This document shows, one piece after another, positions 1 to 8,698 of a stretch of 64,000 nucleotides of DNA. Numbering within the stretch: the first letter of the stretch is position 1; each line of letters opens with the position of its first letter. The position numbers and the translations under genes are program-made. The notes under the pieces are model-generated. The model saw nothing but the letters and a program-made list of their open reading frames with translations. It made no database searches and was not told where the DNA came from. The stretch is from CAYXLW01 sp964466055 (lineage in GTDB: Bacteria; Patescibacteriota; Gracilibacteria; GCA-2401425): NCBI GenBank assembly GCA_964466055.1, contig CAYXLW010000004.1:37723-101722 (forward strand). The letters run 5' to 3'.

Positions 1-398
1 CACTTAAATATCTTTTGCCAGAAATTATAGAAAGAGTTAATGATGGTATGCCCATTTTATTAACAGGGGAGGCAAGTGCGTTACTTTCTGAATCGGATAA
101 AACAAAAATTAGTTTTAATTTTAGAGGCTTAAAAATTAAGAAATATTCTTCAAAAACTGAGAAAAGGTTTGATAAAAATATACAACTTTCATTTTCAGAT
201 ACACGTGAATTTTTGTCAAAATTTATAAAATCTCCTAAAATACTTCAGCTCCCAAATTCTTTTAGAGTACTTGCTGTGGCAGATAGTAATAGAGAGGAAA
301 TTGTTTTAATTGAAAATAAAAATATTTTGGCATGTATTTTTTATCCTGAGCTTAGCGATGATGTAAGGATACATGAATATTTTTTGACAAAGATATAA
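1..398 (+). CDS. PdxT-like glutamine amidotransferase remnant or homologue (5' partial)
   Basis: The frame is open from base 3, so the gene starts before the window. The C-terminus (FYPELSDDVRIHEYFL) resembles the end of the PdxT glutaminase subunit of pyridoxal-phosphate synthase, where the conserved string is FHPELTxDxR. The segment PILLTGEASALL aligns with the PdxT nucleophile elbow (GTCAG). In both places the catalytic residue is missing: Cys reads as Gly and His as Tyr. It may therefore be a catalytically dead amidotransferase fold. It ends 66 bp before murC on the same strand. The family assignment is moderate because only about 130 residues are visible. Confidence 0.45.
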   Translation, partial: LKYLLPEIIERVNDGMPILLTGEASALLSESDKTKISFNFRGLKIKKYSSKTEKRFDKNIQLSFSDTREFLSKFIKSPKILQLPNSFRVLAVADSNREEIVLIENKNILACIFYPELSDDVRIHEYFLTKI

Positions 399-464
399 AT
401 ATCTTCCTGTGTACGAGGTTATGTAATCTTACCCATAAGAATAAAAAATAATTTTAAATATTAA

Positions 465-1793
465 ATGAAAATTCATTTCTCAGGAGTTGGTGGGATTGGA
501 ATATCAGCGCTAGCTAGATATTTTTTATCTAATGGTTGCAAAGTTTCAGGTTCAGATATAGATGAATCAGCTTTAATTAAGGAATTAAAGAATGAGGGGA
601 TTTCATGGGTATCTCCAAATGAAAATTTCTCTTCAGATACAGATTTACATATTTATTCAGAAGCTGTGCCTAAAAATGATATACAGAGAATTTTTTCAAA
701 AGATCAAGGAATAAAATCAATCTCATATTTCAAAGCACTTGGTGAAATTTCAGAAATACACAAAACAATTGCAATTTGTGGAACACATGGGAAATCAACA
801 ACTACTGCTATGATAGGGATTGCTATGAAGAATTTAGAACAAAATGCTCTTACCATTGTAGGAACAAAGGTAAGAGAGTTTAATGGGAAGAATGTTTATT
901 TGTCAAAAAATAGATTCTGGGCAAGCCAGAATGACCATGATAAATGGTTTATTGTTGAGGCTTGTGAGTATCGAGAAAATTTCTTACATATTTTGCCATT
1001 TGGAATTGTTTTACTTAACTGTGAATGGGATCATATTGACTATTACAAAACCTTTGAGTCTTATAAAAATGCATATATTAAATTTATTAAAAAAATACCT
1101 AAAGATGGATTTTTAGTGGCAAATTTTGATGATGAAATAGTAAGAGAAATTGCGGGAAATGCGGATTGTAAAATTATTCCTGTTTACTTATCTAAAATTA
1201 AAAATCATATAAAACTAAAAGTTTTAGGTTGGTTTAATCAATTAAATGCAGAATTAGCAAAATCAGCATTAATTGAAACGATTGGGAAAGAAAAACAAAA
1301 TGAAATAATTTCTTCATTAGAAAAATATGCTGGAGCATGGAGACGTTTTGATATTTTGAGAGAAAAAGATGGAATAACGGTTATTGATGACTATGCTCAT
1401 CATCCAACAGAGATTATTGCTACTTTAGGATCTTTAGAAAAATATAAAGATAAACATATAATTATTGTTTTTCAGCCTCACCAATATTCAAGAACTTTAG
1501 AACTTTTTGATGGATTTGTGAAAAGTTTTGATTCTTTGAAATCATTTAAACATAAACTTTTTATTACTGATATTTATGAAGCTCGTGATAGTGATGAGGA
1601 TAAAGCTTTGGTGTCATCTCAAAAACTTGTAGAGAATATTCTTAAAAGAGGCGTTGATGCTGAATATTCTGGAAATTATGAAAGTACCTTAATCAAAGTA
1701 AATAATATTATTTTACCTAATACTTTACTTTTAACTATGGGGGCTGGACCTGTAAACGAAGTTTCTGAGAATTTTTTAAAGTCAATTATATAA
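465..1793 (+). CDS. murC: UDP-N-acetylmuramate--L-alanine ligase (MurC)
   Basis: MurC adds L-alanine to UDP-N-acetylmuramic acid with ATP, the first amino-acid step of cytoplasmic peptidoglycan precursor synthesis. The 442-residue length fits the family. The N-terminal Rossmann glycine motif GVGGIGIS is at residues 7-14, the ATP-binding P-loop GTHGKSTTT at 106-114, and the MurC signature DDYAHHPTE at 308-316. The central domain carries the acidic and His residues typical of Mur ligases (VEACEYR, CEWDHIDYY). No Shine-Dalgarno sequence precedes the ATG. It follows the PdxT-like gene and is closed by a hairpin terminator facing ispG. Confidence 0.95.
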   Translation: MKIHFSGVGGIGISALARYFLSNGCKVSGSDIDESALIKELKNEGISWVSPNENFSSDTDLHIYSEAVPKNDIQRIFSKDQGIKSISYFKALGEISEIHKTIAICGTHGKSTTTAMIGIAMKNLEQNALTIVGTKVREFNGKNVYLSKNRFWASQNDHDKWFIVEACEYRENFLHILPFGIVLLNCEWDHIDYYKTFESYKNAYIKFIKKIPKDGFLVANFDDEIVREIAGNADCKIIPVYLSKIKNHIKLKVLGWFNQLNAELAKSALIETIGKEKQNEIISSLEKYAGAWRRFDILREKDGITVIDDYAHHPTEIIATLGSLEKYKDKHIIIVFQPHQYSRTLELFDGFVKSFDSLKSFKHKLFITDIYEARDSDEDKALVSSQKLVENILKRGVDAEYSGNYESTLIKVNNIILPNTLLLTMGAGPVNEVSENFLKSII

Positions 1794-1796
1794 AAA

Positions 1797-1826
1797 TAAA
1801 AACCTCCTCTAAAAGAGAAGGTTTTT
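1797..1826. terminator. Intrinsic terminator between murC and ispG
   Basis: An imperfect hairpin, AACCTCCTC/GAGAAGGTT, is followed by TTTTT on the + strand and preceded by an A-run, so it could act in both directions between the convergent murC and ispG genes. Confidence 0.7.
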
Positions 1827-1848
1827 CTTGAGTTCTTGCGAACTCAAG
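1827..1848. repeat. Perfect 9-bp hairpin in the murC-ispG gap
   Basis: CTTGAGTTC (1827-1835) and GAACTCAAG (1840-1848) form a perfect stem with a TTGC loop, directly after the murC terminator. It may be a second stabilising hairpin for the convergent transcripts. Confidence 0.6.
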
Positions 1849-1873
1849 GGCTCACCACAAAACCAAGATAATC

Positions 1874-2968
1874 TTAGCTGTCTTTGACATATATGTCAAT
1901 AAGTTTTTTTATAAAATCTAAACAATCATTGTCTGGCATGGTATCAATAAGTTCTCCTTTTTTGTATATAGCAACATTCTTATTTCCACCAATAATTCCG
2001 ATATCTGCTTTTAGGGCTTCTCCTGGTCCATTAACAATGCATCCCATAATCGCAACATGAATGGTTTTATCAAACTTTGAACAATATTTTTCAACTTCAT
2101 TTGCAATTTTTTGTAATTGAATTTGAGTTCTTCCACAGCCAGGACAACTTGTAAATTTTACTCCACGTTCCCTTAAATCTAAATTTTTAAGAATTTCCCA
2201 TGCAAGTTTTACTTCATCAACAGGATTAGCAGTAAGTGAAAGTCTTATAGTGTCACCAATTCCTTCATTTAATAATACTCCAACTCCAAGGCATGATTTT
2301 ATTGTGCCACTATACAGTGTACCTGCTTCTGTAACTCCAAGATGTAGAGGGTAATCAATTTTTTTACTCAATAATTGGTATGCTTCAATAGTTGTATTAA
2401 CATCACTAGCTTTTACAGAAATTATGATATTAGCGAAATTTAAATTCTCTAAAATTTTCACATGTCTCATGGCACTTTCTACTAGTGCTTCAGGAACTGC
2501 TTTATCACCATATTTTGCCAAAATATCTTTTTCTAATGATCCTCCATTTACACCAATTCTAATAGGAATATTATTTTTTTTGCATGCATCAACTACTTTT
2601 TGTATTTTTTCATTAGATCCAATATTCCCAGGGTTTATACGCACTTTATCAACGCCTTGTTCTATTGCTTCCAATGCAAGTTTATAATCAAAGTGAATAT
2701 CAGAAACCAATGGGATATTAATTTGATTTTTTATTTCTCTAAGACATTTAGCAGCTTCCATGTCTGGTACTGCTACACGTATAATTTCACATCCATTTTT
2801 TTCAAGTTCATGTATTTGTTTTACTGTTGCTTTAATATTTCTAGTATCAGTATTACACATAGATTGAATTAAAATAGGATTATTACCTCCTATTTTTTTA
2901 TCACCAATTTTTACTACTCTAGTGAGTTTTCTTTTTGTCATGTTTACTTTACTAATAATCATTCTCAT
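1874..2968 (-). CDS. ispG: 4-hydroxy-3-methylbut-2-en-1-yl diphosphate synthase (IspG/GcpE)
   Basis: IspG converts methylerythritol cyclodiphosphate to HMBPP, the penultimate step of the MEP isoprenoid pathway, using a [4Fe-4S] cluster. The protein has the TIM-barrel opening (IQSMCNTDT, VPDMEAA, SDIHFDYKLAL) and the cluster ligands Cys275 and Cys278 (SCPGCGRT) and Cys310 (MGCIVNGPGEA), with Glu317 as the usual fourth ligand. At about 364 residues it is a standard bacterial single-domain form. Met10 is an alternative start that matches the usual N-terminus better. No other MEP gene lies in the window. It is divergent from the microsatellite-linked gene at 3174. Confidence 0.95.
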   Translation of the reverse strand: MRMIISKVNMTKRKLTRVVKIGDKKIGGNNPILIQSMCNTDTRNIKATVKQIHELEKNGCEIIRVAVPDMEAAKCLREIKNQINIPLVSDIHFDYKLALEAIEQGVDKVRINPGNIGSNEKIQKVVDACKKNNIPIRIGVNGGSLEKDILAKYGDKAVPEALVESAMRHVKILENLNFANIIISVKASDVNTTIEAYQLLSKKIDYPLHLGVTEAGTLYSGTIKSCLGVGVLLNEGIGDTIRLSLTANPVDEVKLAWEILKNLDLRERGVKFTSCPGCGRTQIQLQKIANEVEKYCSKFDKTIHVAIMGCIVNGPGEALKADIGIIGGNKNVAIYKKGELIDTMPDNDCLDFIKKLIDIYVKDS

Positions 2969-3043
2969 CCTAAAGAATAGAATTAAAAAGAAAAAGAGAT
3001 TTTTTTCGGATCGTAGTTTAGCAGAAACGAAACGTAAAAAATT

Positions 3044-3077
3044 TTGACAAAAACTAAATATTTATTTAAAATATAAT
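3044..3077 (+). promoter_or_regulatory. Possible promoter ahead of the microsatellite locus
   Basis: TTGACA (3044-3049) and TATAAT (3072-3077) are perfect -35 and -10 hexamers but are 22 bp apart, longer than the usual 17. If used, transcription would start about 10-15 bases before the ATG at 3097. Confidence 0.4.
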
Positions 3078-3107
3078 TAATTAACGTCAAATAAACATGG
3101 AGGTTCA

Positions 3108-3166
3108 AGAGCAGAGCAGAGCAGAGCAGAGCAGAGCAGAGCAGAGAGAGAGAGAGAGAGAGAGAA
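3108..3166 (+). repeat. Compound microsatellite (GCAGA)7-(GA)10
   Basis: Seven GCAGA pentamers (3111-3145) run directly into ten GA dimers (3146-3165). The tract lies between an ATG at 3097 and the body of the gene annotated from 3174. Unit lengths of five and two are not multiples of three, so slippage changes the frame joining the ATG to the gene. At the present length the ATG is out of frame. Confidence 0.9.
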
Positions 3167-3173
3167 TCTATTA

Positions 3174-4415
3174 TTGCAAATATTATTAGCAATTAAAATA
3201 AAGATACTCAAACAACCTACTGATTTTTTTGTAGAGAATCCACCAAGACAGCCTAAGTTTGAAATAGCTGATTATGTAGAAAGCGAAGGAATTTTAGTTC
3301 CTACTAGGTTTGCTAACTTAAAAGAGGCTTTAGAGTCGGGAAAGGAGTTTATAATAAGAAGCGAGCATCCTGATGAATATAATGGGGCATCTGGATTGTT
3401 AGAGAGTTATACTGTGAACCAAAGTAAAATGGATAGAAGGAAGGAAATATGTGCTGAAAAAGGGAGAGAAATTAACTGGGAGAAAATTTATAATTTTGAT
3501 GAAAATGAGACTTATATTGCAGAATTGATGATTATACAGCAAATGGATGAGTTGTCACAAACAGAGATTGAAAATTTATTAAAAAAATTATCCAAAATAA
3601 GAATAGAAAATTATTGTTCTTTGCTTAATTTAAATATTAAGGAGTTTGAGAATAAAATCTCTTATTCTTATTGGGAAAAATTAGACGGATACAATAGGAC
3701 TATTATTGCAGACACAGCAATTGAGGGAAGATATCATATATTTACACATGGTGAAAGATTTAGAAATTATTTTATTTATGAAAACGGAATGTCTATATTT
3801 AATGGTAAAACTCCCCTTTTAACTGAACTAAATGATAAAATATTAGAAACAATTGAATTTTATGAAAAAATAAAATGCTTACCAAAATTTAATAAAAATC
3901 ATTGTCCTATTGTAGAATTTCAGTCAGTAGATGGAAAAGATTATTTTTTGCAATATCATAGAACTAGAGATAGACAATACTCTAATTTTGAACTTACAAG
4001 ACCTTTGGAAGAAGGGGAGTTTAAAGCTCATTTTGTTAGAGGGGTGACTGATGAAAAAGGAGAAACATTAAATACAAGCATGTATTATCCTGAAGATATT
4101 TTTAATATTGGAGAGGAAGATGCTTCTTTCGATTTTAATCCAAATGATATTTTTTCTGAAATTATGAACAGAAAAAGAATCTGTTTTTTCTCTTTAAAAA
4201 GTTTGCATCGTATGGCTATGGAATGTTCAATAGGTCATTTTGATAAATCTAAAATATTTAACCCTAAATTATATGTCGCAATTAATGAAGAAAATATTCC
4301 AAAAGGATTAATAAAAAAACTTTTAGATGAAACAGATGATAAGAGGGAACCTGCAAAAGTTACCATTAGAGTTATTTCTGATGGAAGAAAAGCTTATGTA
4401 AAGTTTTTGATATAA
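3174..4415 (+). CDS. Conserved protein of unknown function behind a slippage-prone repeat
   Basis: The 413-residue product is soluble and has no signal peptide. The N-terminal segment with PTRFANLKEAL and IIRSEHPDEYNGASG recalls the opening of ATP-grasp PEP-synthase-like domains, but this is weak and I do not assign a function. The only in-frame start after the microsatellite is TTG at 3174. The protein-like sequence seems to begin near KILKQPTDFF, ten codons later, with no ATG there. The frame is open upstream through the repeat to 3081. An ATG at 3097 would join it after loss of one GA or one GCAGA unit. Confidence 0.75.
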   Translation: MQILLAIKIKILKQPTDFFVENPPRQPKFEIADYVESEGILVPTRFANLKEALESGKEFIIRSEHPDEYNGASGLLESYTVNQSKMDRRKEICAEKGREINWEKIYNFDENETYIAELMIIQQMDELSQTEIENLLKKLSKIRIENYCSLLNLNIKEFENKISYSYWEKLDGYNRTIIADTAIEGRYHIFTHGERFRNYFIYENGMSIFNGKTPLLTELNDKILETIEFYEKIKCLPKFNKNHCPIVEFQSVDGKDYFLQYHRTRDRQYSNFELTRPLEEGEFKAHFVRGVTDEKGETLNTSMYYPEDIFNIGEEDASFDFNPNDIFSEIMNRKRICFFSLKSLHRMAMECSIGHFDKSKIFNPKLYVAINEENIPKGLIKKLLDETDDKREPAKVTIRVISDGRKAYVKFLI

Positions 4416-4559
4416 TTTAATTTCTACATTCCCAAAACGGCAGGAATAGAAGCAAATCTTAAAATTTTCTCCATGGAAAAATCTTTTGATCTTTTTTTTT
4501 TGATATTTAAAAAATTTCCATTATACTCCCCATATATTTAATTTTTTATCAATCACCAC
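4416..4559. other. Intergenic gap before the lipoprotein gene
   Basis: AT-rich and non-coding. It contains a fragment resembling the dispersed palindromic family (CAGGAATAG near 4441-4450). I see no clear promoter or terminator. Confidence 0.4.
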
Positions 4560-5354
4560 ATGAAAAAAAATATATTATTTTTTCTTTTTATCCCTTTATT
4601 ACTTGCTTCTTGTTGGCAATCGACAACTGAAGATGAATTACAGGTAATAACTGAACCGTCAGTAATAACTGAATCAAACTTCGTAGAAAGTAACAATGAA
4701 ACTGAGAAGTTCGAATTTTTTACAGAAAATTTTCAACAATGTATAAGAAATACAGAAAAAAAATGTAAAGATGATGAATATAATATTCAAGCGCAAAAAG
4801 GACAACAAATTGATTTATGTGATCAAATTAATGATGAATACATAAAGAATTCATGTAAAGACAATATTATTTCAGCTAATGCATTTACTACAAAAGATGC
4901 AAGTCAGTGTGAACAAATTATAGATAAAGATCGTAAAAAAGAATGTTCAGAGACAATAATTTTTGCTTCTGCTAATGCGGAAAGAGATCCTAAAAAATGT
5001 GATTTACTTGAATCAGATGATATGAGACAGTCATGTAAAGGTAGTGTTTTGCTTAATAAGGCATTACAAAATAATGACTCAGGTTTATGTAATTCAATTA
5101 CTGTAAAAGAACAAAAAGCAAAGTGTATTGATACTTTAAAAAATGCCAAAGCTTTGAGAGGGAGAGATTTGGGTTCGTGTGGAAATATTGAATCTGATAA
5201 ACTTAAAGAACAATGCAAAGATGGAGTACATTTTCTCCTAGCTTTAGAAAAAGTTGATTCTGCTTTATGTGATCCTATTTCTCAGGAAACTACAAGACAA
5301 AGATGTAAAAATGAGGTGTCTTCTGCTAAAAAAATAACGGGAGGAGATGTTTAA
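4560..5354 (+). CDS. Lipoprotein with six exact 30-residue CX11C repeats
   Basis: The N-terminus is a lipoprotein signal peptide: a KK start, a hydrophobic core and the lipobox LLASC, with Cys17 as the lipidated residue. A Glu/Thr-rich linker follows. From about residue 88, six tandem units each have two cysteines separated by exactly 11 residues, with exactly 17 residues to the next unit, giving a strict 30-residue period. The units are predicted helical and rich in Lys, Asp and Ser, suggesting disulfide-pinned helical hairpins outside the membrane. I recognise no named repeat family; Sel1 repeats have a different period and no such cysteines. A strong terminator follows. Confidence 0.85.
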   Translation: MKKNILFFLFIPLLLASCWQSTTEDELQVITEPSVITESNFVESNNETEKFEFFTENFQQCIRNTEKKCKDDEYNIQAQKGQQIDLCDQINDEYIKNSCKDNIISANAFTTKDASQCEQIIDKDRKKECSETIIFASANAERDPKKCDLLESDDMRQSCKGSVLLNKALQNNDSGLCNSITVKEQKAKCIDTLKNAKALRGRDLGSCGNIESDKLKEQCKDGVHFLLALEKVDSALCDPISQETTRQRCKNEVSSAKKITGGDV

Positions 5355-5380
5355 ATCTATTCCGTCCTATTCCATTTATA

Positions 5381-5419
5381 AAAACCCCCTAAATATTCGT
5401 TATTAGGGGGATTTTTTTT
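5381..5419 (+). terminator. Intrinsic terminator after the lipoprotein gene
   Basis: CCCCCTAA (5385-5392) pairs with TTAGGGGG (5403-5410), followed by ATTTTTTTT. An A-run precedes it, so it may also serve the convergent gene at 5616. Confidence 0.88.
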
Positions 5420-5615
5420 GTTTGATTAATTTAGTTTAACTCTTGTTATTTTATTTAAATTAATCTGATAATTTTACCAGAAAATAAATAATCAAATTTA
5501 AAGAGTCTTTTTAGTTCCTTCCCCACGAAAAAGACACCTTAGTTTTCCTCCTTATTTTTTGCTCTTTTTCATTTGTTATGACTACACGTTATAGATAAAG
5601 TAATATTCAATATAT

Positions 5616-7037
5616 TTATCTATAAATGGAATTATTTTTGTCAATATTTTCCATAAAGTATTTTGCTTTTGGTACAATTATATTTTCTTTAAAATTATCT
5701 ATTTTGAGATTAGAAGGATTAACTACTGGGAATTTGTATGCGGGAACGAAAAATATTTCGTTCTGTCCATTGTTTTTTTGTACTTGTATTTGTACAAATA
5801 TTTCTTCCGGTTTTTCTAATTTAATTTCTAAATTATTTCCAGTGGTTTGATTGTAAATATTATTAAGTCCTCCATTCTTTGCTAATTCCAAAACATCTTC
5901 TTTACTTGCAGTATCATATTTCTCACTTGAGAAATATGATAAATTTAGATCCATAACATTAGACACACTTTTATCTTTTAAGTCTATATCTACATATGTT
6001 CCATTTTTATTACCATAAATATCATATACTTCAATCCCATCAATTTCCCATGGATAATTAATAGATATTATGCTGGGAATAATTTTTTCAGAATTATTTT
6101 CCCAATATTTATTTATAGTTGGATACCCCAAATTTTTCTTATCAATCCCATGTGATTTTAAAAACTTTTCAGCAATATCAATAATTTCTTTGTCTGAAGG
6201 AATATCTTCAATTTTAATCATATTATTACATTTAGTCTCATTACATTCTTTATAGATTGATATGATATTGTTTTCAAAATCTATATATATAAAATACCCA
6301 GAATCTTTATTCTCGTTTAATGACATTGATTGAATGTTTGTATTTTTGAATGAATTTAAGTCTATATTTGATAATTTAATATCTTTTATTTTTTCTTCAA
6401 AAATCTCCGCTGTTTTTTTAGGATGGTTTTTCTTATAAACAGTAACTTTTTCTTTATTTATATTTAAATCTTTTCCATTGTATACATAAATATAATTAGT
6501 AAGAGAAGTTTCGATACTTGAATCAATAGCATATGATTCAAGTTTAGATGTTGCAGCTTCAGCTAGTTCTGTATCTTCATTAATTTGTTTTTCTGGGCTT
6601 AATGACTTTAAAGATAGTTCATTTCTTTTCGAAGGAAATTCATTTCCTCCCATAAATGATGGGATGATTTTACTGAAATTTGAAAGTGTTTCTTTATTTT
6701 TTGAGTAATCAAATATAGAGGAATTCCCTAAAATAGGAATTATTACTAATGAAGTTAGGGCAATTCCTCCTAAAAATGATAAAATATATTTCCATATATT
6801 ATTGCTTTTAGATTCTTGTTTTATTTTTCTTACATTCTTAAGTTGATTGCATTTTATAATTAATGTTTTTCTCAAATTTTCTTTAAAATTTTTATCAATA
6901 GTAATTTCAGGGTTAGAATTTATAAACTTTTCTAAAAATTTTATAAGTTCTAATTTATATGGATTAATATCATGTTCAAGCTCTATAATTTCTTCTATTA
7001 TTTTTAGTATCCTAGCCTTATCTTTTTTATAAATCAT
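5616..7037 (-). CDS. Membrane protein co-transcribed with the ECF sigma factor (probable anti-sigma/sensor)
   Basis: The 473-residue protein has an N-terminal cytoplasmic region of about 85 residues, one transmembrane helix near residues 87-107 (ILSFLGGIALTSLVIIPILG), and a long extracytoplasmic part with no domain I recognise. It starts only 3 bp after the sigma factor stop codon. The small cytoplasmic N-terminus, single membrane span and outer sensor domain are the usual layout of ECF anti-sigma factors, so I infer that role from position. It could instead be a sigma-dependent envelope protein. Confidence 0.6.
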   Translation of the reverse strand: MIYKKDKARILKIIEEIIELEHDINPYKLELIKFLEKFINSNPEITIDKNFKENLRKTLIIKCNQLKNVRKIKQESKSNNIWKYILSFLGGIALTSLVIIPILGNSSIFDYSKNKETLSNFSKIIPSFMGGNEFPSKRNELSLKSLSPEKQINEDTELAEAATSKLESYAIDSSIETSLTNYIYVYNGKDLNINKEKVTVYKKNHPKKTAEIFEEKIKDIKLSNIDLNSFKNTNIQSMSLNENKDSGYFIYIDFENNIISIYKECNETKCNNMIKIEDIPSDKEIIDIAEKFLKSHGIDKKNLGYPTINKYWENNSEKIIPSIISINYPWEIDGIEVYDIYGNKNGTYVDIDLKDKSVSNVMDLNLSYFSSEKYDTASKEDVLELAKNGGLNNIYNQTTGNNLEIKLEKPEEIFVQIQVQKNNGQNEIFFVPAYKFPVVNPSNLKIDNFKENIIVPKAKYFMENIDKNNSIYR

Positions 7038-7040
7038 GAT

Positions 7041-7598
7041 TTAAATATTAATAAGCAAGAAGAAGAAAAGAAAAAGATTTATTTCTTTTTTTAGTTTTTG
7101 TATTGTTCTTGAAACTATTTTTTTAGAGTTATCTTGGCTTTTCCCAGTTATTTCAGAAATTTCTTTATATGATAAATTTTGCCACAACTTCATCATTAAA
7201 ATTTCTCGATGTTCAGTTTTAATTTTTTTCAAGTGGGTTTGAAGTTTTTCGTAATTTAATAGTATTTCAGATTCATATTCTATATCCTCGAGAGAGGAAA
7301 TATCCCAAATATCATCAATATTTAAATGATTTTTTTTAGTTCTAAAGAAATCTATTACTGAATTTCTAGCAATTTTAAATATCCAAGAAGAAAAAGTCCC
7401 TTTTTCAAATGAATATGAATTTATTGATTCTAAAGTTTTTATAAAAACTTCACTTGTTATGTCCTCAGCAGATTCTTTATGCAATGTTTTGTGATATATA
7501 AAAACATATATTTTTTTGAAGTACATATCATAAATCTTGGCGAAATCTTCAAAATTTCCTTTTTGACAAGATTTTAAGATTTCATTTTCAGAGGACAT
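7041..7598 (-). CDS. RNA polymerase ECF-type sigma factor
   Basis: A 185-residue sigma-70 family protein with only regions 2 and 4. Region 2 spans about residues 12-85 (SAEDITSEVFIKTL, GTFSSWIFKIARNSVIDFFR). Region 4 spans about 118-172, with the helix-turn-helix LSYKEISEITGKS. Such factors redirect RNA polymerase to envelope-stress or similar promoters. It heads a two-gene unit with the membrane protein at 5616. The last 12 residues (LFLFFFLLINI) are unusually hydrophobic for a sigma factor and may interact with the membrane or partner. Confidence 0.9.
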   Translation of the reverse strand: MSSENEILKSCQKGNFEDFAKIYDMYFKKIYVFIYHKTLHKESAEDITSEVFIKTLESINSYSFEKGTFSSWIFKIARNSVIDFFRTKKNHLNIDDIWDISSLEDIEYESEILLNYEKLQTHLKKIKTEHREILMMKLWQNLSYKEISEITGKSQDNSKKIVSRTIQKLKKEINLFLFFFLLINI

Positions 7599-7632
7599 GA
7601 AAGTGTATTTATTTTCCTAATTGTATCTTAAA

Positions 7633-8376
7633 TTATTTTTTTATAGCAAATGTTATATTCAAGGTTAATCGAATTTCTATTTTTTTAGATTGAATTATAT
7701 TTTCATTTATTGTCATATCATTCATCCCTTTTCCTAGTAATGTACTTTCTGCATATATAAAATCATCATTACTAAATTCTTCAACTCGAATTATATCTCC
7801 TATATTAAACTGAAGCACTTCTCCTATTTTTTTTGCTTTTTCTTTAGCATTTTTAGCTGCTAAATTTCTTGCTTTATCGTATAAATTTCTCTGATTTTCA
7901 AGTGTATACTGAACATTACTTATATTAGTAGCTCCATTCTCAATAACATTTTCTAGTATTTGTGACACTTTTTTTAAATCTCGAATTTTTAAACTTAAAG
8001 TATGATTTGTTGTATATCCGTTAAGTTTTTGTCCTGTTTCATCATATTCATAGTTTGGATATATATTGTACCACTGAGTTTTTATATCTTTTTTATCAAC
8101 TCCAATTTTTTCTAATTCTTCAATAATTTTTTTTGAGTTCTCTTTATTCAAATTTTGAGATTCTTTTGAAGTTTTAGAAGTTGTTTCAACACCAATATCA
8201 ATAATTGCTGTATCAGGATTAACATAAATTTTCCCTATCCCAATTACTTCAACACTATTTGTTGGTGATTGAAATTCAGAATAACTCATATTATTAGCAC
8301 TTGCCTCCTGATTTACCATGCCCAAAGTTAATGTTAAAAGCAGAGTTACAAATAAATGTGATATGTATTTTTTCAT
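7633..8376 (-). CDS. SIMPL (DUF541) domain exported protein
   Basis: I place the start at the ATG at 8376, giving an N-terminus MKKYISHLFVTLLLTLTLG that is a clear signal peptide; an upstream in-frame ATG at 8418 would add 14 unlikely residues. The mature protein has the SIMPL-domain pattern: an opening VEVIGIGKIYVNPDTAIIDIGVE, a helical middle, and a conserved segment ARNLAAKNAKEKAKKIGE. SIMPL/DUF541 proteins are periplasmic or surface proteins of poorly defined function, one eukaryotic member binding a signalling kinase. It lies just upstream of the sigma/anti-sigma unit on the same strand, 34 bp away. Confidence 0.85.
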   Translation of the reverse strand: MKKYISHLFVTLLLTLTLGMVNQEASANNMSYSEFQSPTNSVEVIGIGKIYVNPDTAIIDIGVETTSKTSKESQNLNKENSKKIIEELEKIGVDKKDIKTQWYNIYPNYEYDETGQKLNGYTTNHTLSLKIRDLKKVSQILENVIENGATNISNVQYTLENQRNLYDKARNLAAKNAKEKAKKIGEVLQFNIGDIIRVEEFSNDDFIYAESTLLGKGMNDMTINENIIQSKKIEIRLTLNITFAIKK

Positions 8377-8418
8377 TTTTAAAATAATTAATAAATAAAT
8401 TGTTTTTTGCATATGCAA

Positions 8419-8698
8419 AATAAGTATACGATATTTTTCTGGAAAGGTGACAGATTTAATGAAAAAAAAATAAAATTCCTTATTTCTTAAGCCTCATCAA
8501 AAAGCACAGGGAGTTTCGACCATAGGGGGAAACGAGTGATTTTGTCTAACGCTTAGGCATATCTGATGTTTGCCGTAGCGATAGCGGAGGCAAATATGGG
8601 TCGAGCGACGGCAGGAGCGAGCCAGATATACTGTGTTGTGCGAGGGTGATTTTCTGTAGTGTTAACGGAAGAAAATCAAGTGCAACGACCCCGAAGCG
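8419..8698. repeat. Gene-free GC-richer segment with four inverted-repeat hairpins
   Basis: No coding frame is convincing. The stems are GTTTC/GAAAC (8513-8533), ATATCTG/CAGATAT (8559-8629), TTTGCC/GGCAAA (8569-8594) and GATTTTCT/AGAAAATC (8648-8677). The last two have 14-nt loops that match the pattern GTAGYGWTARCGGA although their stems differ completely. Base composition differs from the AT-rich surroundings. Confidence 0.65.

Noticed and set aside
2983..3192. Minus-strand protein with leucine/serine repeats
   Set aside because: It only reads through the microsatellite and has no recognisable sequence outside it.
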